Shown: positions 7,753 through 17,639, numbered from the stretch's first letter. The stretch is 64,000 bases of DNA from Verrucomicrobiota bacterium (GCA_023457035.1 JAEWNN010000176.1:1-64000); one strand, 5' to 3'. Notes: generated by a model not told the origin, from the letters alone. Made by a program: numbers and translations.

Positions 7753-10176
7753 TCACTCGGCGCGGAGGGCGGTGAGCGGGTCGACCTTCGTGGCGCGGCG
7801 GGCGGGGACCCAGCAGGCGGCAAGCGTGGCGAGGAAGAGCGTGGCCGTGACGGCGAGCAGCGCGATGGCATCGAGCCCGACCATGCGCGGCAGGAGCGCG
7901 GCGAGGACCCGGCCGAGGGCGATGGCGCCGGCCAGGCCGAGGACCGCGCCGACCGCGGTGAGGAACAGGCCATGGCGCAACACGAGCCCCAGCACGGAGG
8001 CGGGGCGGGCGCCGAGCGCGAGGCGGATGCCGAACTCGCCGGTGCGTTGCGCGACGAGGTTGGCGATCACGCCGTAGAGGCCGATGGCGGCGAGGGCGAG
8101 GCCGACGAACGCGAAGGCCGAGAGGGCGCGCGCGGCGAGCACGAGGTTGTGCTGCTCCGCGTCGACGGTCTGGCGCACGGTGCTGGCGCCGAAGGCGGCG
8201 AGGTCGGGATCGACCTCGGCCAGGGCGCGGCGGAGTTGCTCGGCGAGGCCGGCGGGCGCGGGGCTGCGCAACACGAGCGACACGTACGACCACGGCTCGT
8301 GCGCGAGCGGCTTGTAGATCTGGTAGGGTGTGGCGGGCGCACGGGTGTTGGCGGCGCCGTCGACATCGCGCACGACGCCGATCACCTCGGCCCAGTAGGG
8401 CTGGCCGCTGTCCATGCTGCCGATCCGCCGCCCGACCGCGCCGCCGTCGGGCCAGAGCGCGCGGGCGAGGGATTCGTTGATGACGATCACGCGCGGTCCT
8501 TGGGGATCGACGACAGGCTCGAACAGCCGGCCGGCGACCAGCGGGATGCCGAGGGTGCGGAAGTAGCCGGAGCTGACCATCACGTGGAAGGCGGCGGGCA
8601 GGTGCGCAGCGCCCGGCGACTGGCCCTCGACGAGGATCTGGCGGTCGCCGTTGTAGGAAAAGATCGGCAACGCGGTGGCGATGGCGGCGGACTCGATGCC
8701 GGGGATGCGCTGGAGGCGCTCCTCGAGGGTGCGGAAGAGCACGGCGCGCTGCGGGTCGGTCGCGTACTCGCGGCGGGTCTCGGGGATCGGCAGGCCCGCG
8801 GCGAGGATGCGGTCGGTGTCCCAGCCCGGGCGGCGTTCGAGCAGGCGGGCGAAGCCGCGCTGGAGGAGCGCGGCGCCGCCGAGCAGCACGAGCGCGAGCG
8901 CCACCTCGGCGACGATGAGCGACTGGCGCACGCGATGGTGGCCGCGCCCGGCGCTGGAGCCTCGCGCCTGGGACTTGAGGGCGGCGTTCACATCGGTGCG
9001 CGAGGCGAACCACGCCGGCACGAGGCCGAAGAGGATGCCGGTGCCGAGCGCGACGAGGAAGGTGAGCGCGAGGATCCGCGGATCGAGGCCGAGCTGGAGC
9101 GAACCGGTGGTGCCGCCGACGACGAGGCTGCGGTCGACGATCCGGTTGAGACCGAAGGCGAGCGCGACGCCGAGCAAGCCGCCCGCGCACGAGAGCAGGA
9201 CGGACTCGACGAGCTGCTGCCGGATGAGATGGAAGCGGGAGGCCCCGAGGGCGGCGCGGATGGCGAGCTCGCGCAGCCTGGCGGTGGCGCGGGCGAGCTG
9301 GAGGTTGGCGAGGTTGGCGCAGGCGATGAGCAGTACGAAGCCGGAGAGGCCCAGCAGCATCCAGGAGATGCGCTGGCTGAGCGTGTCGAGCAGCGCGCGG
9401 TGCAGCGGCACGGCGGTGCAGCGCAGGCCGGCGTAGGATTCGGGATACTGCTGCGCCTGGGCGGCGACCACGGGCGCGAGCTCGGCGTCGATCCGCGCCG
9501 GCGCCACGCCGGGGGCGAGGCGGCCGACGAGCTCGAACGTGCGGTAGTCGCGCCACTCGATCTGGTCGCGGGTGAAGTCGAGCGGGCGCCAGAGCGCCGC
9601 GCCGTTCCAGAGCGGGCGGTAGTCGAAGACCGGAGGCATGACGCCGATGATCGTGACGACGGTGCCGTCGAGCCGGAGGGTGTGGCCGACGACATCGCGG
9701 GCGCCGGCGTAGCGTTGCTGCCAGAAGCGGTGGCTGAGCAGGACGACGTTGGTGCGGCCCGGCTGGAACTCCTCGGGGGCGAAGGCGCGGCCGAGCAGCG
9801 GCGCGATGCGGAAGGTGGCGAAGAAATCCGCGGACACGGTGGCGGCGCCGAGGCGCTCGGCGGGCTGGCCGGGTTCGGCGAGGCCGAAGGCGGTGTGGCA
9901 GAGCGCGGTGAGCCCGGCGAAGCTCGGGCGGCGATCGCGGATCTCGCCGAGCTCCACGTACGAGTAGGGGCGCGTGCCGCCGGAGGCGGGGCGGGCGACC
10001 ACCTGCACGAGCTGCTCGGGTTCAGGGAAGGGCGCGGGGCGGAACAGCAGGGCGTCGACCAGCGTGAACATCGCGGAGTTCACCCCGATGCCCAGGGCGA
10101 GGGTGAGCAGGGCGATGGCGGTGTAGCCCGGCGACTTGGCGAGGGAGCGGGCGGCTTGGCGGAGCAGGGGCAACAT
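7753..10176 (-). CDS. ADOP-type FtsX/MacB-like ABC permease
   Basis: Inner-membrane protein of about 807 residues. It starts LPLLRQAARSLAKSPGYTAI with a first membrane helix, then a MacB-like periplasmic core domain (about 45-245), an FtsX helix cluster containing ANLANLQLARATARLRELAI (about 285-400), a second periplasmic core, and a final FtsX cluster near 690-800. Two permease halves in one chain are the mark of 'acidobacterial duplicated orphan permeases'. These proteins normally work without an adjacent ATPase gene, and none is found here. The start was set at the ATG before LPLLRQ; the longer frame adds 35 arginine-rich, non-hydrophobic residues. Confidence 0.92.
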   Translation of the reverse strand: MLPLLRQAARSLAKSPGYTAIALLTLALGIGVNSAMFTLVDALLFRPAPFPEPEQLVQVVARPASGGTRPYSYVELGEIRDRRPSFAGLTALCHTAFGLAEPGQPAERLGAATVSADFFATFRIAPLLGRAFAPEEFQPGRTNVVLLSHRFWQQRYAGARDVVGHTLRLDGTVVTIIGVMPPVFDYRPLWNGAALWRPLDFTRDQIEWRDYRTFELVGRLAPGVAPARIDAELAPVVAAQAQQYPESYAGLRCTAVPLHRALLDTLSQRISWMLLGLSGFVLLIACANLANLQLARATARLRELAIRAALGASRFHLIRQQLVESVLLSCAGGLLGVALAFGLNRIVDRSLVVGGTTGSLQLGLDPRILALTFLVALGTGILFGLVPAWFASRTDVNAALKSQARGSSAGRGHHRVRQSLIVAEVALALVLLGGAALLQRGFARLLERRPGWDTDRILAAGLPIPETRREYATDPQRAVLFRTLEERLQRIPGIESAAIATALPIFSYNGDRQILVEGQSPGAAHLPAAFHVMVSSGYFRTLGIPLVAGRLFEPVVDPQGPRVIVINESLARALWPDGGAVGRRIGSMDSGQPYWAEVIGVVRDVDGAANTRAPATPYQIYKPLAHEPWSYVSLVLRSPAPAGLAEQLRRALAEVDPDLAAFGASTVRQTVDAEQHNLVLAARALSAFAFVGLALAAIGLYGVIANLVAQRTGEFGIRLALGARPASVLGLVLRHGLFLTAVGAVLGLAGAIALGRVLAALLPRMVGLDAIALLAVTATLFLATLAACWVPARRATKVDPLTALRAE

Positions 10177-10489
10177 GGAGGGGCGGGGTGCGTTTGACCT
10201 GTGGTGACGGTGCCCGTGGCGGCGGCGCGGCGCAAGACTCGCGCGAGCACGGGTGTCCGCTGGCGTTACGCGGGGCGCCAACTGCAGATCGGACTCGGCC
10301 AGGCCGTGGAGCGAAGAGCGACGACGCGCTCACGCGCGTCGCTACACGGGAAGGTCTCGCGTGGCGGCGCGGTGGTCGGAGGCCGGCCTCGGCGCGGCCG
10401 GCTACAGGAGGCTGTGGCGAGGTGCTCGCGCGGCGAAGATCGCTGCGCTCACGCGCAGCGCTACAGGGACCGGCGGCTGGCTGAAGTTT
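10177..10489. repeat. Intergenic repeats
   Basis: No gene is seen. GCGCTCACGCGCGTCGCTAC (about 10326-10345) and CGCTGCGCTCACGCGCAGCG (about 10441-10460) are members of one hairpin family that recurs near 13022, 14632 and 14722. A GGAGGCCGGCCTCGGCGCGG unit is at about 10378-10400. Confidence 0.6.
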
Positions 10490-12442
10490 TCAGACCGGGG
10501 AGGTCGAGCGTCGCGAAGTGGCTGGCGAGGGGGGCTGCAGGTTGTTCTCCGGGGTGGATAGGGGCGACGGCTCGACCGGGGGCGAGAAGGGGGTATCCGC
10601 GGCCATGCGGCCGAGGACGACTTCCTGCAGATGGCGCGAGGCCTGCATGAAGGACCGGGCGCGGTGTTCGAGCTGCTGGGCGGCGGCGGAGGTCTGCTGG
10701 GCGGCGGCGGCGTTGGCCTGGGTGACCTCGTCGATCTGGTGGGTGGCTGTGGCGATCTGGCCGATACCGGTGCTCTGCTCGCGCGAGGCGGTGGCGATGG
10801 CGGCGACGGTGGTCTCGAGTTCGCGGACCTGGGCGAGAATCTCCGCGAGAGTCTGGCCCACCTCGGTGCCGAGGGCGGCGCCGGCGACGGTGCGCTCGCC
10901 GGAGTGGGTGATCTTGTCGGTGGTCTCGCGGGCGGCGGCGGCGCAACGTTGGGCGAGGGTGCGGACCTCGTCGGCGACGATGGCGAAGCCGGCGCCGGCT
11001 TCGCCTGCGCGGGCGGCTTCGACGGCGGCGTTGAGGGCGAGGAGGTTGGTCTGGAAGGCGATCTCGTCGATGGTCTTGATGATGCGGGTGACGTCGCGGC
11101 TGGAGGCGCGCAGCGCGGTCATGGCCTCGTCGAGACGGTGCATCTGCTCGGCCCCCTTCTCGGCGGAGGTGCGGGCGGCGGCGGCGGATTGTTGGGCGCG
11201 GGCGGCGTGCTCGGCGTTGGTGCGGGTCATGCCGGCCACCTCCTCCAGCGTGGTGCTGGTTTCCTCGATCGAGGAGGCCTGGGTGGAGGAACCCTCGGCG
11301 ACGGAGGCCGCGGCGAGTCGGAGGGTGGCGGCCTCCTCGGCGGATTTCTGCGCCTCGGTGTAGAGTTCGTCGGTGGTGCGCATGACGGGGCCGGCGATGC
11401 TGCGCCCGAGTTGGCGGGTGCAGACGAGGACGAGGACCACGGCCAACACCACGGCGACGCCCGCCCAGAGGCGGCGGCTTTGGGCGCGGTTGGTGAGGGT
11501 GGCGCAGGTGGATTTGAAGTCGTCGCGCACGGCGTCGACCTCCTTGCCCAGTTGCACGTCGATGAGCACCCAATGCGGCTCCCACTCCTGGGTGGATGCG
11601 AGGGGCGGGGCGGTGTTGTCGAGGGCGGCCTGGCCGTGCCCGCGGATGAGTTCGATCGCGGTCCGGTAGGCGGCGGAGTCGTGCAGGGCGACGAGGTGGT
11701 CGCGCAGCGGGCCCTGGCTGAAGGCGACGATGTCCTGCCAATGGGTCTCGGCGAGGTCGACGCTGTTGAGCATGAAGAGCGCCTCGCGGGGGGAGAGCTG
11801 GCGGGGCGGCTGGGCGGTGCGCAGCTGGTGGAAGTAGTAGATCATGCCGCCGGAATCGACGAGCGCCTTGCGGGCGAGCATGAACTTGGGCAGTACGGCA
11901 AGTTTGCGTACGACGACGTCGTTGGTGGAGGCGTCGACGAGCAGCGGGAGCACACCGCTGACGTCGCGCTGGAAGTCGCGATAGCCGTCGATGATGGGGT
12001 CGGCCTTGGCGCCCGGGACCTGGTTGTACACGGCCTGCCGGAGGGCGGGCAGGCTGGCGACGCGCTGCTCGATGCGGTTGAGCGCGGCCTGCAGGAGCGG
12101 TGAGAGCTGGCGGGCGTCGATGCGTGCGCGTTCGGTCTGGTACGCGGTGATGGCGGCGTCGGTGTCGCCGCGCCACTGTTCCTGCTTCTGGCGCGCCTCC
12201 TGGACGGCGGCCGGGGCGAGGTCCGAGCCCGGGAGAAACATGTACCAGTTGGAGAATTCCTGGGCGAGGCGCGACTCGAGGGCGCCGAGTTTCCAGACCA
12301 CCTCGGAGAGCAGGCCGAGCTGGCGGAGCTCGGTCACCTCGGAGTGGGCACGGAGAACGATCAGAAGGGCCGGCACGAGGCCGCCCAGCAGGGGCAGCAG
12401 GACCAGAAGCAGGATCCTGCGTTCGAGACTTAGGGCACGCAT
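10490..12442 (-). CDS. Methyl-accepting chemotaxis protein
   Basis: Second orphan chemoreceptor, about 650 residues. N-terminal membrane helix at about 9-30 (ILLLVLLPLLGGLVPALLIV), a periplasmic helical sensor region, a second membrane helix at about 330-350 (AGVAVVLAVVLVLVC), and a cytoplasmic signalling coiled coil. The hairpin tip reads DEIAFQTNLLALNAAVEA followed by RAGEAGAGFAIVADEV at about 455-485. The last 30 residues are proline- and serine-rich and show no obvious CheR-tether pentapeptide. It is similar in plan to the receptor near the start of the window but the sensor regions differ. No chemotaxis operon is nearby. Confidence 0.93.
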   Translation of the reverse strand: MRALSLERRILLLVLLPLLGGLVPALLIVLRAHSEVTELRQLGLLSEVVWKLGALESRLAQEFSNWYMFLPGSDLAPAAVQEARQKQEQWRGDTDAAITAYQTERARIDARQLSPLLQAALNRIEQRVASLPALRQAVYNQVPGAKADPIIDGYRDFQRDVSGVLPLLVDASTNDVVVRKLAVLPKFMLARKALVDSGGMIYYFHQLRTAQPPRQLSPREALFMLNSVDLAETHWQDIVAFSQGPLRDHLVALHDSAAYRTAIELIRGHGQAALDNTAPPLASTQEWEPHWVLIDVQLGKEVDAVRDDFKSTCATLTNRAQSRRLWAGVAVVLAVVLVLVCTRQLGRSIAGPVMRTTDELYTEAQKSAEEAATLRLAAASVAEGSSTQASSIEETSTTLEEVAGMTRTNAEHAARAQQSAAAARTSAEKGAEQMHRLDEAMTALRASSRDVTRIIKTIDEIAFQTNLLALNAAVEAARAGEAGAGFAIVADEVRTLAQRCAAAARETTDKITHSGERTVAGAALGTEVGQTLAEILAQVRELETTVAAIATASREQSTGIGQIATATHQIDEVTQANAAAAQQTSAAAQQLEHRARSFMQASRHLQEVVLGRMAADTPFSPPVEPSPLSTPENNLQPPSPATSRRSTSPV

Positions 12443-13077
12443 GTGGGGGAGTTACCCAATCGGGCGGAATGGGGCGGACTTGAATCGCAGTAGGGCCGGA
12501 TGGGGCGGATCGGCGGACGCACCGCAGTAGAAACGGGGAAGAAGCACGTGATGCGCTGCTCTCAACGCACGGGAGGCATATCCGATCCGGGCAGGTATTA
12601 TCACCCAGATGGATGCCGCGGACGTAGGGACGACGGGGGTGGGCTGCTTTTCAATCTCAGCCTTTCTGTCTCTTCGTGCCGTTTCGTGGCCACCAGGAGT
12701 TCGGTGGCGACGGCGCCGAGCGAGGCACCCCGCGGTCGATCCTCCGCCGGTAGCGTCGTCACCTCGCGGGCACAGCGAAGCCCTCACGGGCTTTGCTACG
12801 GAGCGGCCGCGGCTCGGCGAGCCGCGGGATCATTGCTCCCCTGCCAAGGGTCAAGCAGGGCGCGGCGGTGGCTCCAATCACTGGAGTCGCCGACCGGAGG
12901 TGCCGGAGTCGAAGCCCTCACGGGCTTCGCTACGGAGAGTGAGGCCGCGACCGAAGAAAACGAGGGCGGTCTCCGCGCGGCCGGCTAAAGGGGGCTGTGG
13001 CGAGTTGCTCGTGCCACGAGAATCGCTGCGCTCACGCGCAGCGCTACGGGAAGCGCCACGGGAAGCGGCGGCGCGGC
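12443..13077. repeat. Intergenic repeat cluster
   Basis: No gene is seen in about 635 bases. Two GAAGCCCTCACGGGCTT hairpin units (about 12778 and 12910), a CGCTGCGCTCACGCGCAGCG unit (about 13022), and one arm of the TCTTCGTGCC/GTGGC family (about 12662-12695) are present. Promoters for the chemoreceptor upstream are likely here but no convincing -35/-10 pair was found. Confidence 0.6.
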
Positions 13078-14337
13078 TCAGGCCTTCAGGCCGGGGAAGT
13101 CGAGCGTGGCGAAGTGGTCGGCGAGCGTCTCGGCGCGGCGGATGAGGCGGTATTGCGTGCCGCCCTGCCAGAGGATCTCGGCGGAGCGGAGCTTGCCGTT
13201 GTAGTTGAATCCCATGGCGTGGCCGTGCGCGCCGGTGTCGTGGAGGACGAGCAGGTCGCCGAGGGCGGGGTCGGCGATCTCGCGGTCGACGGCGAACTTG
13301 TCGTTGTTCTCGCAGAGCGAGCCGGTGACGTCGTAGGTCTTGCGCGGGCCGCCCTCGCGAGCCGGCACGGTGATGTGGTGGTACGAGCCGTAGAGCGCCG
13401 GGCGCATGAGGTTGGCCATGCAGGCGTCGAGGCCGACGTAGTTCTTGTAGATGGCCTTCTTGTGGAGCACGCGGGTGACGAGGTAGCCGTAGGGGCCGGT
13501 GACCATGCGGCCGCACTCCATGGTGAGGCGCATGGGGGCGAGGCCGGCGGGGACGAGCGTGTGCTCGTAGGCCGCCTGGATGCCGCGGCTGACGGCGGCG
13601 AGGTCGACGGGTTTCTGGCCGGGGCGGTAGGGGATGCCGATGCCGCCGCCGAGATTGAGCAGCTCGATCCGGACGCCGGTCTTCTGGTGCACCTCGATGG
13701 CGAGGTCGAAGAGCATCTGTGCGGTCTCGACGAAGTACGCGGGGTCGAGCTCGTTGGAGGCGACCATCGTGTGCAGGGCGAACCGTTTCACGCCCTTGGC
13801 GCGGAGGATCCGGTAGCCCTCGACGATCTGCTCGCGGGTGAAGCCGTACTTGGCGTCCTCGGGCTTGCCGATGATGGCGTTGCCGGCCTTGAGCGGGCCG
13901 GGGTTGTAGCGGAAGCAGAGGAAGTCGGGGAGCTTGCCCAGCGTCTGCTCGAGGAACGCGATGTGGCTGAAGTCGTCGAGGTTGATGAGCGCGCCGAGGC
14001 GGGCGGCCTCACGGTATTCGTGGGCCGGCGTGTCGTTGGAGGTGAAGACGATGTCCTCGCCGCGGATACCGACGGCCTCGCAGAGTTTGAGCTCGGCCAG
14101 GGAGGAGCAGTCGCCGCCGAAGCCCTCCTCGCGGAGGACGGCGAGCACGTGGGGGTTGGGGAGGGCCTTGACGGCGTAGAAGTTCTGGAAGCCGCCGGGC
14201 ACCCAGGCGAAGGCCGCGCGGAAGGCGCGGGCGTTGGCGCGCATGGCCGCCTCGTCGTAGAGGTGGAACGGCGTGCCGACCTGCGCGGCGATGGTCTCGA
14301 GTTGGTCGAGGGTGAAGGGAATGCGCTTGTCGCTCAT
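13078..14337 (-). CDS. lysA: Diaminopimelate decarboxylase-like PLP enzyme
   Basis: Fold-type III PLP decarboxylase of about 419 residues, expected to make L-lysine from meso-diaminopimelate in the cytoplasm. The PLP lysine lies in NFYAVKALPNP (about residue 52). Other family blocks are LLNLGGGIGIPY, ECGRMVTGPYGYLV, and GSLCENNDKFA with the catalytic cysteine. The C-terminal block reads DTGAHGHAMGFNYNGK; in the best-known DapDC enzymes the residue after GA is tyrosine, here it is histidine. I believe this variant occurs in other DapDC-like clades, but the exact substrate should be treated as likely rather than certain. The start at the ATG before SDKRIPF removes a 32-residue non-conserved extension. 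Confidence 0.85.
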   Translation of the reverse strand: MSDKRIPFTLDQLETIAAQVGTPFHLYDEAAMRANARAFRAAFAWVPGGFQNFYAVKALPNPHVLAVLREEGFGGDCSSLAELKLCEAVGIRGEDIVFTSNDTPAHEYREAARLGALINLDDFSHIAFLEQTLGKLPDFLCFRYNPGPLKAGNAIIGKPEDAKYGFTREQIVEGYRILRAKGVKRFALHTMVASNELDPAYFVETAQMLFDLAIEVHQKTGVRIELLNLGGGIGIPYRPGQKPVDLAAVSRGIQAAYEHTLVPAGLAPMRLTMECGRMVTGPYGYLVTRVLHKKAIYKNYVGLDACMANLMRPALYGSYHHITVPAREGGPRKTYDVTGSLCENNDKFAVDREIADPALGDLLVLHDTGAHGHAMGFNYNGKLRSAEILWQGGTQYRLIRRAETLADHFATLDFPGLKA

Positions 14338-14818
14338 GGGTGCGGAAGTCGTCCACCTCACCGGAGACCGGCGCGGGGAGTCAACGAGGGAAACCGGAGC
14401 GAGGAACCGGAGACACGTGGCCGGGACCGACAAAAGGCAACGAGGGGAACGAAGCGGGGACGAGTTGGGTGGGTATGGATCGATGGCCCGATCGTCGCCT
14501 GGCAGGTGAAGGGCAACTCCCTGGTGGCGGGCGCCGGTTCCCTTTGGTCCGCCGTGCCTTTGTTTCCTTCGTTACCTTCTGTCGTCGGCGGAATTCAGGA
14601 TCAAACCGGCCCCAGGGAGCCGAGGCGAGGATCGCTGCGCTCACGCGCAGCGCTACGGGGAGTGGAGGTGCGGGTGGCGGTTTCTGGCATCAAACCGGAG
14701 ACAGGGGAGCCGGGGCGAAAATCGCTGCGCTCGCGCGCAGCGCTACGGCGGGGAACGGCGGGGCGGGCGGCGGTTTCTGGCATCGAAACTGGCGCGGTGG
14801 GCGTTCTACGGTGGCGCC
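14338..14818. repeat. Long inverted-repeat element (copy B) and hairpins
   Basis: No gene is seen. From about 14425 to 14600 lies a relative of the element at 4441-4625: left arm GACAAAAGGCAACGAGGGGA, right arm CTTTGTTTCCTTCGTTACC, ending in the same GGCGGAATTCAGG flank. Two CGCTGCGCTCACGCGCAGCG-type hairpins follow at about 14632 and 14722. Confidence 0.65.
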
Positions 14819-15538
14819 GTGGAAATCGAGACCATCGGCACCCTGCGCACGTGTTTCCCGGAGAAGTTCGGCATTCCCCGCCAACCCGGCCTGGCGCCGC
14901 TGGCGCGCGGCATCCTGCGCTTCTCGGCCGCGCAGCCGGCGGCGGTGTGGCGCGACGCGATGCGCGGGCTGGAGGGGTTTTCGCACCTGTGGGTGACGTT
15001 CGTGTTCCACGCGACGGTGACGGAGGGCTGGAAGGGCCTGGTGCGGCCGCCGCGGCTGGGCGGCAAGGAGAAGATGGGCGTGTGGGCGACGCGTTCGCCG
15101 CATCGGCCCAACTTCCTCGGGCTCTCGCTGCTCGAACTCGAGGCGGTCGATTTCGACGAGCCGGCGCTGCGCTTCCGCGGCGTCGACCTGCTCGACGGCA
15201 CGCCGGTGGTGGACCTGCGGCCCTACCACCCCGACCACGATCTGCCGCGATCGGCGACGCGCGACGGCTGGATCGCGCAGGCACCCGCGCCGGCGGCCGC
15301 GGTGGAGTGGAGCGCGGCCGCGCGGCAGCGTATCCCGGAAATGGCGGCACGCACGCCGGCGGAGCTGCCGGCCTACACCGCGGACGAGCTGCGCGGGCTG
15401 GTGGAGTCGCTGGTGGCGCTCGACCCGCGGCCGGCGCACCAGCGCGGCGAGGTGGGCGACTGGGCGATGCGGCTGCTCGCGTTCGATGTGAAGATCCGGA
15501 TGGAGGGGACGCGCGCGACGATCGTCGCGCTGGAGTGA
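14819..15538 (+). CDS. trmO: tRNA m6t6A37 methyltransferase TrmO
   Basis: TrmO (TsaA/YaeB family) adds a methyl group to N6-threonylcarbamoyladenosine at position 37 of some tRNAs, using S-adenosylmethionine. The protein has about 239 residues. It opens with IGTLRTCFPEKFGIPRQPGL and has the family blocks GLEGFSHLWVTFVFH and GVWATRSPHRPNFLGLS, followed by GTPVVDLRPYHPDHDLP. The C-terminal extension contains DPRPAHQRGE, matching the usual C-terminal domain. The start is GTG at 14819, directly before EIETIG; no better ATG exists in frame. Confidence 0.93.
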   Translation: MEIETIGTLRTCFPEKFGIPRQPGLAPLARGILRFSAAQPAAVWRDAMRGLEGFSHLWVTFVFHATVTEGWKGLVRPPRLGGKEKMGVWATRSPHRPNFLGLSLLELEAVDFDEPALRFRGVDLLDGTPVVDLRPYHPDHDLPRSATRDGWIAQAPAPAAAVEWSAAARQRIPEMAARTPAELPAYTADELRGLVESLVALDPRPAHQRGEVGDWAMRLLAFDVKIRMEGTRATIVALE

Positions 15539-15641
15539 GCGACGCCGGGGCTTGTCACCGCGGGGAGGATCGGCGGCAATAGGCGTGCCCTTCCCGCCCG
15601 TCTCGCGCCGGGCACGTTTTCCGGCAACCTTTCTTCCCCCG

Positions 15642-17447
15642 ATGTCCTTCATGTCCTCCTCCCGTTCACTCCTCCTCAGCTCCGCCGTCGCCCTCGGTGG
15701 TGGCGTGCTCGGCCACGCGGCCGAGGCGGCGCGGCCCGCGTTCCTCGACTGGGCGTCGACCCCGCCGATGGGCTGGAACAGCTGGGACTGCTTCGCCACC
15801 ACTGTGACCGAGGAGCAGACGAAGGCGCAGGCCGACTTCATGGCCGCACACCTCAAGGCCCATGGCTGGCAGTACGTGGTCGTCGACATCCAGTGGTACG
15901 AGCCCGGTGCGAAGGACCACGGCTACCGGGCCGACGCTGTGCTCACGATGGATGCCCACGGCCGCCTCCAGCCGGCGACCAACCGCTTCCCGTCGGCCGA
16001 GGGAGGCAACGGCTTCAAGGCTCTCTCCTCGTACGTCCACGGGCTCGGGCTGAAGTTCGGCATCCACCTCATGCGCGGCATCCCGCGGCAGGCCGTCGAG
16101 CGCAACCTGCCCATCCTCGGCACCGAGCAGCGCGCGCAGGACATCGCGGACAAGGTCCACGTGTGCCCATGGAATCCCGACATGTACGGCGTCGACATGG
16201 CCAAGCCCGGCGCGCAGGCGTACTACGACTCGGTCTTCGCGCTGCTCGCGGAGTGGGGTGTCGACTACGTGAAGGTCGACGACCTCAGCCGGCCGTATTT
16301 CCAGAACCAGCCCGAGGTCGAGGCGATCCGCCGCGCGATCGACAAGACGGGCCGCCCGATGGTGCTCAGCCTCTCGCCCGGGGCGACCGACCTGCGCGCC
16401 GCCGACCACGTGACGAACCACGCCAACCTCTGGCGCATCAGCGACGACTTCTGGGACCGCTGGCTGGCGCTGCGCGAGCAGTTCGCGCGGCTGGCCAACT
16501 GGAATCCGCACCGCCGCCCCGGCGCCTGGCCCGATGCCGACATGCTGCCGCTCGGCACGATCATGCAGGGCGCGCGGACCACACGTTTCACGCCCGACGA
16601 GCAACTCACGCTGATGACGCTGTGGTCGATCGCGCGTTCGCCGCTCATGCACGGAGGCGATCTCACCAAGACGGACGCCGCCACGCTGGCTTTGCTTACC
16701 AACGACGAGGTGCTCGCCGTCAACCAGCACAGCACGGACAACCGCCCGCTCTTCGACCGCGACGGGTTGGTCGCCTGGACAGCGAAGGATCCGGCGAATG
16801 GCGACACCTATCTCGCGCTCTTCAACGCCCGCGACCGCGTGCAACTGGTTCCGGCCAATGCCCGGCACGATTCCGGCGCGGTGGCGGTCGGCACCAAGAG
16901 CGTGAATGCGATCGACATCGAGGTGCGCGACGGTCGCGCGCTGTTCCTCGTCGCCGAGCCGGCGGGCGAGTTCGACGGCTTCGTGCCGGTCCTGTGGCGC
17001 GAGCCGCGCTGGGTGATGGCCGACGGGTCCGAGGTCCCGCTCACCGCGGGGGCGTGGATGCGCGCCGACGCGCAGTGGGACAGCGCGAAGATCGCGAAGG
17101 ATGGCGAGCAGGTGCTCGGCCTCGGTGCGCTGGCTTCCGCGGTGATCGAGTACGCGGTGCCCGCGGGCGCGGTGCGGTTCCGCGCCGCCGCCGGGATCGA
17201 TCCCAAGCACGAGGGGCCCGGCGCGGTCCGCTTCCTCACGGTGGTCGGCACGACCGCCAACACCGACGAAGGCCCCGGCTTGTCGATCGAAGTCGACCTG
17301 GCGGCGCTGGTCGGCGGCGCGCCGGTGCGCGTGCGCGATCTGTGGCAGCACGCCGACCTGGGCGAACTGTCGGGCGTCTTCGCGCCGCTGGTTCCCTACC
17401 ACGGGGCCCGGCTCTACCGGTTGACGCGCGTCGCCGCGGGGCAGTGA
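15642..17447 (+). CDS. Secreted GH27-type alpha-galactosidase-like enzyme
   Basis: Exported glycoside hydrolase of about 601 residues with a signal peptide (LLLSSAVALGGGVLGHAAEA). The catalytic barrel begins TPPMGWNSWDCFATT, the standard GH27 opening. The likely nucleophile is the Asp of DYVKVDDLSR, and the acid/base Asp lies in GAWPDADMLPLG. GH27 enzymes release terminal alpha-galactose or alpha-N-acetylgalactosamine; some related clades act on beta-L-arabinopyranose. After the barrel there are extra C-terminal domains (from about residue 400), including an NPCBM-like region near the end. A second possible ATG lies at 15651. No sugar-utilisation operon surrounds it. Confidence 0.88.
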   Translation: MSFMSSSRSLLLSSAVALGGGVLGHAAEAARPAFLDWASTPPMGWNSWDCFATTVTEEQTKAQADFMAAHLKAHGWQYVVVDIQWYEPGAKDHGYRADAVLTMDAHGRLQPATNRFPSAEGGNGFKALSSYVHGLGLKFGIHLMRGIPRQAVERNLPILGTEQRAQDIADKVHVCPWNPDMYGVDMAKPGAQAYYDSVFALLAEWGVDYVKVDDLSRPYFQNQPEVEAIRRAIDKTGRPMVLSLSPGATDLRAADHVTNHANLWRISDDFWDRWLALREQFARLANWNPHRRPGAWPDADMLPLGTIMQGARTTRFTPDEQLTLMTLWSIARSPLMHGGDLTKTDAATLALLTNDEVLAVNQHSTDNRPLFDRDGLVAWTAKDPANGDTYLALFNARDRVQLVPANARHDSGAVAVGTKSVNAIDIEVRDGRALFLVAEPAGEFDGFVPVLWREPRWVMADGSEVPLTAGAWMRADAQWDSAKIAKDGEQVLGLGALASAVIEYAVPAGAVRFRAAAGIDPKHEGPGAVRFLTVVGTTANTDEGPGLSIEVDLAALVGGAPVRVRDLWQHADLGELSGVFAPLVPYHGARLYRLTRVAAGQ

Positions 17448-17509
17448 CCGCGGCGGGGCGCGGCCTGCGAGAAGCTCCGCTCGCCGCGCCGCCCGTGCCC
17501 GAAAACGAA

Positions 17510-17538
17510 AAGGCCGCCGGTGGGAAACCGGCGGCCTT
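17510..17538 (-). terminator. Rho-independent terminator for the tRNA gene
   Basis: A perfect 12-bp stem, AAGGCCGCCGGT (17510-17521) with ACCGGCGGCCTT (17527-17538), closes a 5-base loop. On the minus strand it is followed by TTTTCGTTTTC, so it should end the tRNA transcript; it may also stop the converging GH27 transcript. Confidence 0.85.
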
Positions 17539-17543
17539 CAAAA

Positions 17544-17620
17544 TGGCGGGATGGACGGGACTCGAACCCGCGACCTTCTGCGTGACAGGCAGACGCTCTA
17601 ACCAGCTGAGCTACCACCCC
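17544..17620 (-). tRNA. tRNA-Asp (anticodon GTC)
   Basis: The minus strand folds as a complete tRNA. The acceptor stem GGGGTGG pairs with CCATCCC (one G-U). The D arm is GCTC...GAGC, the anticodon stem TCTGC/GCAGA with loop CTGTCAC gives anticodon GTC (17584-17586 on the plus strand), and the T arm is GCGGG-TTCGAGT-CCCGT. The discriminator base is G, as tRNA-Asp requires, and CCA is encoded (17544-17546). Confidence 0.97.
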
Positions 17621-17639
17621 GTGGAACGGGAGAGGCGCG

